Of a stretch of 64,000 bases of DNA, positions 1 to 10,480 are shown in pieces; positions within the stretch are counted from its first letter, which is position 1; every line of letters begins with the position of its first letter. The notes under the pieces were generated by a model. That model searched no databases and had not been told where the DNA came from. It saw nothing but the letters and a program-made list of their open reading frames with translations. The stretch is from the NCBI GenBank assembly GCA_950097015.1, contig CATNEN010000029.1:1804001-1868000 (forward strand). Reading direction: 5' to 3'. The position numbers and the translations under genes were made by a program. The stretch comes from Macrostomum hystrix. Taxonomy: Eukaryota > Platyhelminthes > Macrostomidae.

Positions 1-2759
1 GCTGCTGCTGTCTGGCATGTGCTTCGTTAAAGAGGCCCTGCAGCTAGTGGCAAACGTCCGCGTCTACGGCAGCAACTGGGCGCCCAATGCCATCGAACTA
101 ATCATGTACAGCCTGATCTTCCTGGCCTGCCTGAACATCTCCGAGTGTACCTGGTCCAGCGGCTTCCGCGAGGCCTGGCAGCGCGACGCCTCGGTGGCGG
201 CCGCCTTCCTCGCCTGGTCCATGATGTTCTTCTACCTGTCCCGCTTCCAGGCGTTCAGCACCTACGTGATGATGTTCTACACGGCTGTGCGGACTGGAGT
301 TGGCGTTATGGTTGCCTTTCTGTGCTTCATCATGGGCTTCGTGCACGTGTTTCACATGCTGCTAGGCAATCAGTACAATTTTCGCAGCCTTTGGGTGGCC
401 TTCTTCAAGACCTGCGACATGATGTTTGGCGGCTTGGACTACAATGAGATTTTCAGCTCTACCTACAATAAGGACGACGGCACGATTAGTTCAGCGGATG
501 GCAAGATTGTGAGACTGCGATTAAGTGATTTAGCAGTAGAAAGGCCAGGCAATTGTTTCCCTGGGGAAGACCACAGAAGTATATTTATATTCGTTCTCTT
601 ATATTCAGTTATTCATGTCTCGTCATTGTTCCTCTCCAGATCCGAAACGATGCATACGCTAGAATTGTGTACTTCATATTCATTGTGACAATGCCTGTTG
701 TACTCATGAACCTCTTTATTGGCCTGATTGTCGGCGATGTTCAACAGATCAACGCAGACGCCGAGGTGAAAACCTGGGTCAACTGTGTGGCGTTCATCGA
801 TGTCACCTGTGAGTATTCTTGACGTTGATGAAACACTTTTCACGGATTCCAGACAAAAGTACATAGTCGCAGACGCTTGTAAATTGTACTTTTTCAAATG
901 ATTCCAGGCTGAAATATACTACATTTCCACAGACGTTAATCAATAGATTCGCGATAAAAGTACAGTACCTTGCTCAGGCGTTGGAATATCGTACTTCTGA
1001 AAGTACTTTGGACAAAAGTACATTACATTGTCGCAGGCACTAGTCCATTTGTACATTTTTTTTATATTTCTGACAAAAGTACATTGCCTTGGTACAGACA
1101 GTAGTCAATTTGTACTTTTTAAAAGATTCCGGACAAAAGTTCATCACATTGCCGTGGACGTTAGTCTATTGTGTCTTATAAAAAGTACATTTCCAAGGGC
1201 ATATTCAATACACAGACGACATGCTTCGCTGGACCAGCGGCCTCCGTCGCCGCTGTCAGCGTCGGGCTCGACTGCAAGATGGCGGCGCGGAAACTCGCGA
1301 CGAAGGCGAAGAAGACGACTGCCTCGCGGTCGAGCGGGACTGTCGGTACATCCGGCTGCAGTCCGTCAGCAAAAGTGTGAGTCACTGTGTCCGTGATATA
1401 CAATATTGTTGCTAGAAGACCTCAATTTTCTATTGAAATTCTAAACTCACAATATCAACTCAGAAAATTAAATTGGTATTTTAATGTTGTAAATATATTT
1501 TTGTCCCTGAACAAATTCCCAATTGCTCCAGTAATTTAAAACTGGGTTACCAGCTTTTTAACTACCTACAAGATATGATACTGTGGTGGGGGTCGGTGGC
1601 AGAGCGGTTAACGTGTTTGCCCCTCGCACCAAGGTCCCTAAGTTCGATTCCATGGCGAGGCCACATTTATTTGGGTCGCAGCGGCGCAGAGAAGGCTTGG
1701 GGGCTTGTCGTGCAATTTACGCCCTTGAGGGCCAACCTGCAAGGCACAGTGAGAGTGTACACTGCCTGACGATGAGAAATTCAGGGCAGATGTACACACC
1801 TGAGTGAGCGTGTGCCTGCGTACAGTATCTGTGTGCGTGTGTGCTCAGGAGTCAGCGAAATAGGCAGAATTGCCTCCTCGCTGTCTACAGTCGTGTCACA
1901 AAATAATGTGCCCATTGCCCGCAGCCCTCATGCAATTATTATTATTATTATTATTATTGTTATATCTTCCATCCAGCACCCCCCACCTCCGGCACCTCAG
2001 TCTGTGGTGACCGCTCTCCTGGGCCTGGTGAGCGGTCGCGAGCTTAGCCGGCGACTTCTGGCCTGCGAGAAGCGAAAACTGCGAGTGAAAATTCTGGCTA
2101 AAAGCCTACACGATCGCCTGCCGTTCCTCTACACTGTGTACGATCCACAGGTCGCCGGCCATGAGAACTTCGATCTCGGCGATGAGGAAGCCGCCTCCGA
2201 CGTTGCGGCCGCCGGGCACCGTCATCACGGACATCACGAGGCTGCCGGCGACGGAGAGCGCCGCGGCGACCCGCTTCGGCGGCTGGCCGTCCCCGAGGAT
2301 GTGCAGGCTGATGTGAGCAGTCTGTCTGTCTGTCTGTCCTGGGTGTCTGTATTTCCTGGGTGTCTGTCTGTCCTGGGTGTCTGTCTGTCCTGGGTGTCTG
2401 TCTGTCTGTCCTGGGTGTCTGTCTGTCTGTCCTGGGTGTCTGTCTGTCTGTCCTGGGTGTCTGTCTGTCTGTCCTGGGTGTCTGTCTGTCTGTCCTGGGT
2501 GTCTGTCTGTCTGTCCTGGGTGTCTGTCTGTCTGTCCTGGGTGTCTGTCTGTCCTGGGTGTCTGTCTGTCCTGGGTGTCTGTCTGTCCTGGGTGTCTGTC
2601 AGTCTGCCCAGATAGCTAAGAGTTGAGCCAAACTGTACCCATTTCCAGGACCCGTTTCTGCGGCTGCAACGCGATACAGTGATTTTCCCCAACCGGGTGA
2701 CCCGACTGAGAGCCCAGAATGTCGACGCATCGTCGGACACGGAGGAGACTGGGATTTGA
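1..2759 (+). CDS. TRPA1: TRPA1-type cation channel, C-terminal part (5' end outside window)
   Basis: Five exons fit one continuous frame: 2-508, 640-808, 1216-1376, 2001-2312 and 2649-2759 (TGA), with intron phases 0, 1, 0, 0 and GT-AG borders throughout. They give 419 residues; the ankyrin repeats and first membrane segments must lie upstream. Visible are hydrophobic segments S4-S5, a pore helix region containing TCDMMFGGLDYNEIF (near 412-455), and S6 with MPVVLMNLFIGLIVGD (near 691-738). The S6 end followed by a charged helix is the typical TRPA arrangement. The last exon carries DTVIFPNRV, resembling the TRPA1 C-terminal beta-strand region. TRPA channels are plasma-membrane, calcium-permeable tetramers sensing irritants or temperature. 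Exon 3 (Arg-rich) is the least certain part because it was chosen by frame and splice sites, not by similarity. AATAAA follows at 2784-2789. Confidence 0.86.
848..1190. repeat. Degenerate ~60-bp tandem repeat in TRPA intron 2
   Basis: Five to six diverged copies, each with GACAAAAGTACAT followed by a CGCAGGC-like block and TTTGTACTTTTT. Copies start near 850, 945, 1010, 1070 and 1130. Divergence marks it as older than the other arrays. Confidence 0.6.
1588..1962 (+). mobile_element. tRNA-derived SINE, family 1, full-length copy in TRPA intron 3
   Basis: The head resembles a tRNA with an A box (TGGCAGAGCGG, about 1597) and a B box (AGTTCGATTCC, about 1640). A unique body follows and the tail is an (ATT)n run at 1934-1957. 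A second copy in reverse orientation at 57781-58141 matches over the whole length, proving a dispersed family. It lies in the sense direction of the host gene. The cloverleaf is not intact, so it is not a functional tRNA. Confidence 0.85.
2313..2606. repeat. 21-bp minisatellite (17-bp variants) in TRPA intron 4
   Basis: About 14 copies built of CCTGGG plus TGTCTGTC tetranucleotide runs; unit length switches between 17 and 21 by one TGTC step. It begins one base after the exon 4 splice junction, inside the donor site region. The same repeat in inverse orientation occurs at 3541-3626 inside the mariner element. Confidence 0.93.
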
Positions 2760-2783
2760 CTAGCTGAAAATGGCTTGAAAAAA

Positions 2784-2789
2784 AATAAA
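2784..2789 (+). promoter_or_regulatory. Poly(A) signal of the TRPA gene
   Basis: AATAAA lies 25 bases after the TGA of the TRPA gene. The TA target of the mariner element (2790-2791) follows directly, so the cleavage region after the signal is now transposon sequence. Confidence 0.6.
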
Positions 2790-2791
2790 TA

Positions 2792-3908
2792 CAAGGGTGT
2801 TCAAAAAGTAGTGATACTGTGGCTCTAGATCTTCACTGCATGCTTGAAAGCATGCATACAAAAGATGATGATGGTGATGGTTACAAAAAATTAATGAGCC
2901 AATAGTGAATAGTGAATAGATTTCTGACAAGCCCTGCTTCTGTCGATGGTTAAAATTCATGACATAGTTTCTCTAAGGTACCAGCTTGATTGAGTTCTCC
3001 TTTGAGACTGAGCAGTTTCTGCACAAATGCAAAACATGAATGTGCACTCCAAGGAAGGGCAGCGACATTCACATTGTGGAGCATCGGAAAGAGTGGGTCG
3101 GCGATGTGCATGTCAAACACATCAACCAAATGTGGTTGACATGCACAGGTCAGGAAGACCATTAGCACCAGGTTCAGAAGCCTTGGCTGACCGGATTCTG
3201 GACCTCCTAGAAGAATACTGCAGGCTGACAATTCGTGAGATGGCGGATAGAGTCGACACCCCGCCAGCAACAATCTGACCAGCATGGACTTCGTGAAACT
3301 GAGTGCCCGTTGGGTCCCAAAGCTCGTCACGCCTGATCTGAGACTGCAGCGCCAGCAGACACGCTGTCAGTGTTCTTTGACTGCAGTGGCCCAATCACCA
3401 TTGACTTCCTTGAACCAAATACGACTATCAATGCAGATCGTTATTCATCTCTTCTTGCCAGCCTGAGGGCGGACATCCAGAACAAGCGGCGCTCAGAAGT
3501 CAGGCCCTTCATCCTGCACCATGACAACGCCCGGCCGCGGCCACAGACAGACACCCAGGAAAGACAGGCAGACACCCAGGACAGACAGGCAGACACCCGG
3601 ACAGACAGACACCCAGAACAGACAGTTCCCACAACTGAAGCGCCATCTGAGAGGCCATGTCCACGCCAACCGTGATCACCTGGAGCAGGAAGTTCGCCGA
3701 ATCCTCGTTCACGTGGATTCCGCGTCAGGTCTACGCAGATTCGATTGATGGCTTGATGAGTCGCTGGCAAAAGTGTGTGTTATATTTTGGTGATAACTAT
3801 GTTGAAAAAACTTTATTTATAGATTTATAGTAATATATTCCATAGATCTATAGATTTTTAGTAATAGATTTATAGCCAAAAGTATTACTACGTTTTGGAC
3901 ACCCCTCG
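2792..3908 (+). mobile_element. Degenerate mariner-family element with terminal inverted repeats
   Basis: TA dinucleotides flank it at 2790-2791 and 3909-3910. The ends are inverted repeats of about 32 bases: left begins CAAGGGTGTTCAAAAAGTAG, right (reverse strand) CGAGGGGTGTCCAAAACGTA. Three broken frames show mariner transposase: a helix-turn-helix part with LTIREMADRV (near 3150-3278), the linker KLSARWVPKLVTPDLR (about 3296-3343), and a catalytic part with FFDCSGPITIDF and ILHHDNARP (3373-3535). The stretch that should hold the first catalytic Asp is missing between linker and catalytic part. The stretch that should hold the third is replaced by minisatellite. A remnant HLRG tail motif follows (about 3645). 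It is an inactive copy. Confidence 0.9.
3541..3626. repeat. Minisatellite block inside the mariner transposase
   Basis: Four copies of CAGACACCCAGGACAGACAG-like sequence, the reverse complement of the TRPA intron 4 array 0.9 kb away. It sits directly after the HHDNARP motif, where intact mariner genes continue with the third catalytic Asp region. Confidence 0.88.
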
Positions 3909-3910
3909 TA

Positions 3911-4195
3911 AAAACATTTTACTTGATCTCTATTAACTCGCGACTGGAATTCGGACCACTCGGCAGTCTTGTATGGAAGGCCGTTATCTGATTCTAGTAA
4001 TATATTTTTCTCGAAGGATAACATTGCCTTTTTGTTGTTTGTTTATTCTCCAACGTCCTCCCAGTGCCTTGCAACTTGCCTTGCATCAAAATCAAAATAC
4101 CATATTAAAAAGACTTGCTTAACCGAGTGTCCATTGTACATGAAAATTTTATCAGTAAGTTTTTCGTAATTGTGTTCATTGATATGCGCATCCCT
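3911..4195. other. No gene seen
   Basis: AT-rich single-copy sequence between the mariner element and the next array. Confidence 0.5.
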
Positions 4196-4362
4196 GCGTA
4201 CATCCTATGTACATTCTTATGTACATCCGATGTACATTCTTATGTACATTCCTATTTACATTCTTATGTACATCCTATGTACATTCTTATGTACATCCTA
4301 TGTACATTCTTATGTACATTCCTATTTACATTCTTATGTAAATTTCTATGTACATTCTAACA
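4196..4362. repeat. Short tandem repeat, TATGTACATYC type
   Basis: About 14 units of 10-12 bases with core ATGTACATTC. A 12-base variant with TATTTACATTC recurs twice 74 bases apart, showing a duplicated block. Confidence 0.85.
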
Positions 4363-5175
4363 TTCATTCAGTAATCTACTTTTCACCTACGTAAATGTTT
4401 AATGGATATCCCGTGCGTGATTTTTTGTAGATAGATCATTTGCACTTTCCATTTTCCCCACCGAAAAAATGTTTTTGTTCACATTTTTAAAGTTTATTCC
4501 TTCTTTGACTCGTAAATAAATATTGTGGAGTAAGTGCTTGTGAAAACGCACACTGGATGCACAAAATATTTTTTACGAAAAGCTTGACAAGCGGTATTAG
4601 AATTAATTATGATTTTGAGCATACTACTAAACAACTCACTAAGTAGTCTGGTATGAATTTTCATTCATATTTTTTAAACAAACTACCTTATAATTACTGC
4701 ATTGATTTGAAATAAAGATGTGAAAACAAGTCAAACCCGGTGTTATCAGCATCTGGTGCTGCTTGTCCTAGAGCCAGTCTGACAGCTTCTTGGTCTTAAA
4801 TTTAGGCCAATAATATAAAGTAAATCTCAGCTCGCCACATCTCAAATTCATTCCTAAATACTTAAATTTTCATAGAAAAACTCACTCACGCAACAATTAT
4901 TCCTGCCCGAGCCGGATCTCTGAGTGATTGATCATCAGCGACTCCCGAGGTGCTCAATATGTTGTCGAAATCCCCGAAATGTATTGCGTATTGCGGAAGA
5001 AGCCATGGAAATAGGGAACAGCTTAGCATTGTTTGTATTGCGGTTTGGTAAATATTATTCTGCCTATTTTAGCTGTAGGCCTACTCAAATCAGATCACAA
5101 ATGTGTGGTTTATGAGTCAGCATTGGTTGCTTTTAAAGTGTGACTGTATCCGTGAGAAGTAGCATCATAATTTTC
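4363..5175. other. No gene seen
   Basis: AT-rich sequence without a frame, RNA gene or repeat I can support. Confidence 0.5.
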
Positions 5176-6586
5176 ACAATTGCCTGTACTGATAATTGCC
5201 TGTGATGATAATTGCCTGTGATGATAATTGTCTGTGATGATAATTGTCTGTGATGACAATTGCCTGTGATGATAATTTCCTGTGATGACAATTGCCTGTG
5301 ATGATAATTGCCTGTGATGACAATTTCCTGTGATGACAATTGTCTGTGATGACAATTGCCTGTGAAGACAATTGCCTGTGATGATAATTGCCTATGATGA
5401 CAATTGTCTGTGATGACAATTGCCTGTGTTGATGATTACCTTTGATGACAATTGCCTGTGATGATAATTGCCTGTGATGACAATTGCCTGTGATGACAAT
5501 TGCCTGTGATGATAATTGCCTGTGATGACATTTGCCTGTGATGATAATTGCCTGTGATGACAATTGCCTGTTATGACAATTGCCTGTGATGATAATTGCC
5601 TGTGATGACAATTGCCTGTGATGATAATTGCCTATGATGATAATTGTCTGTGATGACAATTGCCTGTGTTGATGATTACCTTTGATGACAATTGCCTGTG
5701 ATGATAATTGCCTGTGATGACAATTGCCTGTGATGACAATTGCCTGTGATGATAATTGCCTGTGATGACAATTGCCTGTGATGATAATTGCCTGTGATGA
5801 CAATTGCCTGTGATGATAATTGCCTGTGATGACAATTGCCTGTGATGATAATTGCCTATGATGATAATTGTCTGTGATGACAATTGCCTGTGTTGATGAT
5901 TACCTTTGATGACAATTGCCTGTGATGATAATTGCCTGTGATGACAATTGCCTGTGATGACAATTGCCTGTGATGATAATTGCCTGTGATGACAATTGCC
6001 TGTGATGATAATTGCCTGTGATGACAATTGCCTGTGATGACAATTGCCTGTGATGATAATTGCCTGTGATGACAATTGCCTGTGATGATAATTGTCTGTG
6101 ATGACAATTGCCTGTGATGATAATTGCCTGTGATGATAATTGCCTGTGATGATAATTGCCTGTGATGATAATTGCCTGTGATGACAATTGTCTGTGATGA
6201 CAATTGTCTGTGATGATAATTGCCTGTGATGATAATTGCCTGTGATGATTATTGCCTATGATGATAATTGCCTGTGATGACAATTGTCTGTGATGACAAT
6301 TGTCTGTGATGATAATTGCCTGTGATGATAATTGCCTGTGATGACAATTGCCTGTGATGATAATTGCCTGTGATGACAATTGCCCGTGATGACAATTGCC
6401 TGTGATGATAATTGCCTGTGATGATAATTGCCTGTGATGATAATTGCCTGTGATGATAATTGCCTGTGATGATAATTGCCTGTGATGACAATTGCCCGTG
6501 ATGACAATTGCCTGTGATGATAATTGCCTGTGATGATAATTGCCTGTGATGATAATTGCCTGTGATGATAATTGCCTGTGATGACA
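5176..6586. repeat. 16-bp minisatellite with higher-order structure
   Basis: About 88 copies of AYAATTGCCTGTGATG. Because 16 is not a multiple of 3, all reverse frames stay open (16-residue periodic peptide), so the long frames are artefacts. A variant block with GTGTTGATGATTACC recurs at 5427, 5667 and 5891 (240 and 224 bases apart, 15 and 14 units), i.e. higher-order duplication. Confidence 0.95.
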
Positions 6587-7650
6587 TCGTGATTCATTAA
6601 CAGTAGGACTACCAAGCCAAGTTTGTCACCAGTTCCAAGGGGTCCCCACTGAAAATTTTTCGGTAGCGTCTGAATGCTAACAGCGTTGGGTGTTGACTGA
6701 TTGGTTGACAGACTATGCGAGTGTGTCCTGTGGTTGAGCTGCGCCTAATATTTAGGCTTGATCAGTTAAATTGGAGAAATTCGTGTCAGGGTGTCCATAG
6801 TTGCTGAGTTTCACCTGTTGTAGCCCTTGAAGGTCCAGCAGCTCCGTCTAGATAAAGATAGGTGACCACCAAGACGGAGATGATGCAGGCACATTCGGGT
6901 GACATGCTGATCAATTTTGAAGGCCCGACAAGGCCGCACTGAGGCGCAGTGCTAATTCGTGTATAGGGGTAAATGAAATACACTAGCGCCTATGGGAAAA
7001 ATTCGACCTTCGGCCAGAACCATTGAATATCTCGACGGTCTGAAGAGCTGGCGATTAGATTCTTGTTTCAGAAGATGCGCAACAAAAAGTTGGCCGGTGC
7101 TTTTTTAGTTTCTCGTGCTTGCGTTTCTCCGTTCGGGTGAAACAAAAAATTAGTGGCAAAATGGTAGTTTTGCTGTCAATATTCGAACATCGATTTGTCT
7201 ATTTTCTTTATTCGTCAGTTTGCGTATTGAATAAATTGTTGTTAATCTAGTTTTAATCCGAAAGGACTAGTAGCCTAGTAGTTAGAAAAAATTGGCGTCC
7301 TTCAGCAAACACAATTAAACCTGCATTGCTACCAGAGTTTGATGGGTTAGGGCGGCTGAGGCAGCCTCCCAGTCCACGGACTGAACAGCTGTACGCGGGC
7401 TTTGGTAAAAAGCTAATAATTGAAAAGCTGAAGGCAAAAATAAATAAACTGCCGAGTCACCGAGCCGGCCGAATCATTTCCTCTTTGCGAAAATTCAGAC
7501 TCGGTTTATTTGCTAGGCATTTTTTATTCAGAGCAACAATGTCTCAGGTTGTTAAGCTACGTTTTTAGGCTCTAGTTAGTTTTCAGAAGCGGGGGGTCAA
7601 GAGAGGGAGAAGAAAAAAGTTAAGCTTTTCTGCTTTGATTCTCCCGTTTC
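6587..7650. other. No gene seen; contains a SINE family 2 fragment
   Basis: Single-copy sequence. Around 7362-7405 the string AGTCCACGGACTGAACAGCT matches the body of the family 2 SINE at 56108. Around 7012-7085 a segment with TTGAATATCTCGACG also occurs at 33380-33450. Confidence 0.5.
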
Positions 7651-7671
7651 GTGTATAGAAAATTGTTTGCA

Positions 7672-7677
7672 TTTATT
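7672..7677 (-). promoter_or_regulatory. Poly(A) signal of the small secreted peptide gene
   Basis: AATAAA on the minus strand, 16 bases after the TGA at 7693. Confidence 0.6.
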
Positions 7678-7692
7678 GAGATGTTCCGGGCA

Positions 7693-7986
7693 TCACCAGG
7701 CCTGCGACTGAAACGGGTGGCTGGCCTTCTTGCTGAGGCGAGGTCTGTCCGCCCGCTGCTGCTGCTGCTGCCGCTGACGGTTGATTTCGGCGTTGACTTG
7801 CTCAAGGGTTTCCATCAGAGCGTCAATGTCAACAACGTCGGCTTCATCGGCCGGCGCGGAATCGGCGGCGACTGAGCCGGAAACGGGCTTGCCGACGCTG
7901 TTGCTAGGCGTCAGGCAAAGCACAATGACTAGCCACAGTAGGAGGGCCGATTGGCGCAGCGAGTTGGCGGCGTTGGAGCGCTTCAT
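7693..7986 (-). CDS. Small secreted peptide, possible neuropeptide precursor
   Basis: Single-exon frame of 97 residues. Residues about 14-27 are strongly hydrophobic (ALLLWLVIVLCL) after a basic start, a typical signal peptide. An acidic middle (ADEADVVDIDALMETLEQVN) and a Gln-rich stretch follow, then RADRPRLSKK, where the dibasic KK could release the C-terminal ASHPFQSQAW. The sequence is GC-rich and in a coding-like frame, unlike its surroundings, and a poly(A) signal sits 16 bases after the stop. I recognise no family. A prohormone is one reading; a non-peptide-hormone secreted protein is equally possible. There is no C-terminal amidation glycine, which argues mildly against a classical amidated peptide. 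Confidence 0.6.
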   Translation of the reverse strand: MKRSNAANSLRQSALLLWLVIVLCLTPSNSVGKPVSGSVAADSAPADEADVVDIDALMETLEQVNAEINRQRQQQQQRADRPRLSKKASHPFQSQAW

Positions 7987-8082
7987 GTCTGCTTCGGGAG
8001 ATGGGGTGGGTGTTGTGGAAAGCTTCGCGATATCGATTATTTGCTTCTAAAAATAGATCAGACCATTTTGTTCAAAGAATTT

Positions 8083-8325
8083 GATTGGTTTGAGGGTTAA
8101 ACTTGAGGGATGGTAGGTTATGCGCTCTGATTGGTTATAAGGTAAAGTTTAAGGACTGGAAGGTTATGGTCGCTGATTGGTCAGAGGTGAAGCTGGAGGG
8201 CTGGAAGGTTATGGTCGCTGATTGGTCAGAGGGTGAAGCTGGAGGGCTGGAAGGTTATGGTCGCTGATTGGTCAGAGGTGAAGCTGGAGGGCTGGAAGGT
8301 TATGGTCGCTGATTGGTCAGAGGGA
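8083..8325. repeat. 45-46-bp tandem repeat, about 5 copies
   Basis: Core GGAAGGTTATGGTCGCTGAT at 8157, 8202, 8248 and 8293, with a diverged copy at the left. It lies about 100 bases upstream of the secreted peptide start (minus strand) and holds repeated ATTGG/CCAAT pentamers, which could be promoter-like. Confidence 0.85.
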
Positions 8326-9364
8326 AGCTTGATGTATCGTTGTTGTTGCTTGCCTGAGGAAAATACTAGCGTGTATTAAAGGCTTTAATATAGCTAAGAC
8401 CCTTGGTGTTTTATTTTAAGGTGCAGATTTAAAAATCTGCCCGATTTTTAGCCACTCTAACCTGCCAGCTGCAGCTATCCGAGTCCTAAAGTCTGACAGT
8501 TTTCAGACATAGAAGTGGCTTAGAATACGAGATTAAAGAGAACACGAATAAGACAAGATGATTGAAAAGATTAGACACAAGCTCAGCAAATAGCGAATCG
8601 CAGATGGACAGGGATATCACACTCCCGGACTCAAACAGGTTCTACAAACTATTTGCCTGGTCTATCAGCTCCAATCAGAGTAAATAAAATCTGCAGTTAT
8701 CGCTCGACTCTTGACGCACAGAACGTGACCCAATGCACCGAGCTGAGTCCCTCAAAACTACTCAAGATCGTGTGTTTTTTTCCACAACCAACAGACTTTG
8801 CTAGAAAAAAAAATGTGTCGAATTTTGTTCAACTCGCTATAATAACTTCCACCAAGCTGTCAGATTGCTTATTGACTGCATAGGCTAATATTTCAGCCCC
8901 TAGGCAGTGAGGGATATTGGCATTCTGGTAGAGAATAAAGGATATTTTAGGGAGAAGGTATGGGATGTCTTAATGCACAGAAAACACAGGCGAGATGACA
9001 GGCTCGCATGAGCTGAAGTCTGAGACTAAAAAACTGCCGAAGCTTCCTACGAAACTTTGCTAAAACGACTCTGCACTTCCGCAGTCGCATGACTGTACTG
9101 CTCTGGCTGGCAGCCCCCAGTTGCCTATTATCCTCCACCTCCGCACCTCCCCTGTGAAATTTTCGATGACAAATAAGCAGGAAGGCTAAGTGAGTCGAAG
9201 TTGAAACTAATCCGGCATTCTGGCAACCTTTTGATAGATCCTCCCCAAATAGCAAGGCAAACATTAGCCTGATCCTGCTTTGCGGTGCAGCTCGCCTGAA
9301 AGGTTTCACTTCAATTCCAACTGGTCTCCGAGGCTACAGAAACTTTTTATCTGCTGCTTAGTCC
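8326..9364. other. No gene seen
   Basis: Single-copy sequence; the 120-residue reverse frame at 8947-9309 has no recognisable domain. Confidence 0.4.
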
Positions 9365-10480
9365 ATCACTCTCCCCGCCCTCACTCTCCCCGCCCCTCAC
9401 TCTCCCCGCCCCACACTCTCCCCGCCCCTCACTCTCCCCGCCCCTCACTCTCCCCGCCCCTCACTCTCCCCGCCCCTCACTCTCCCCGACCCTCACTCTC
9501 CCCGCCCCTCACTCTCCCCGCCCCTCACTCTCCCCGCCCTCACTCACCCCGCCCTCACTCTCCCCGCCCCTCACTCTCCCCGCCCCTCACTCTCCCCGCC
9601 CCTCACTCTCCCCGCCCTCACTCACCCCGCCCCTCACTCTACCCGCCCTAACTCTCCCCGCCCCTCACTCTCCCCGCCCCTCACTCTCCCCGCCCCTCAC
9701 TCTCCCCGCCCCTCCCTCTCCCCGCCCCTCACTCTCCCCGCCCCTCACTCTCCCCGCCCCTCACTGCCCCCGCCCCTCACTCTCCCCGCCCCTCACTCTC
9801 CCCGCCCCTCACTGCCCCCGCCCCTCACTCTCTTTGCTCTTCATTCCCTCCGCCCCTCACTCTCTTTGCTCTTCATTCCCTCCGCCCCTCACTCTCTTTG
9901 CTCTTCATTCCCTCCGCCCCTCAGTCTCTCCGCCCCTCAGTCTCTCCGCCCCTCAGTCTCTCCGCCCCTCAGTCTCTCCGCCCCTCAGTCTCTCCGCCCC
10001 TCAGTCTCTCCGCCCCTCAGTCTCTCCGCCCCTCAGTCTCTCCGCCCCTCAGTCTCTCCGCCCCTCAGTCTCTCCGCCCCTCAGTCTCTCCGCCCCTCAG
10101 TCTCTCCGCCCCTCAGTCTCTCCGCCCCTCAGTCTCTCCGCCCCTCAGTCTCTCCGCCCCTCAGTCTCTCCGCCCCTCAGTCTCTCCGCCCCTCAGTCTC
10201 TCCGCCCCTCAGTCTCTCCGCCCCTCAGTCTCTCCGCCCCTCAGTCTCTCCGCCCCTCAGTCTCTCCGCCCCTCAGTCTCTCCGCCCCTCAGTCTCTCCG
10301 CCCCTCAGTCTCTCCGCCCCTCAGTCTCTCCGCCCCTCAGTCTCTCCGCCCCTCAGTCTCTCCGCCCCTCACTCTCCCCGCCCCTCACTGCCCCCGCCCC
10401 TCATTCCCTCCGCCCCTCACTCTCTTTGCTCTTCATTCCCTCCGCCCCTCACTCTCTCCGCCCCTCAGTCTCTCAGCCCT
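9365..10480. repeat. 16-bp polypyrimidine minisatellite, three sub-families
   Basis: 9365-9830 uses CACTCTCCCCGCCCCT; 9830-9915 uses a 32-base unit with CTCTTTGCTCTTCATTCC; 9916-10365 is near-perfect CAGTCTCTCCGCCCCT (28 copies). After 10366 the first two types return briefly in the same order. One strand is almost pure pyrimidine over 1.1 kb. Long Pro/Ser/Leu frames here are artefacts. Confidence 0.95.

Noticed and set aside
1588-1665. Functional tRNA gene
   Set aside because: A and B boxes are present but the acceptor stem does not close and the unit continues into a SINE body with other copies.
3027-3466. Independent small genes in the mariner region
   Set aside because: The pieces are consecutive parts of one broken transposase between matching inverted repeats.
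5174-6615. Several reverse frames of 68-209 residues with a 16-residue period
   Set aside because: They are a 16-bp minisatellite read in all frames; no start context, no domain, and equivalent frames exist in parallel.
8947-9309. 120-residue reverse frame
   Set aside because: No recognisable motif or gene signals.
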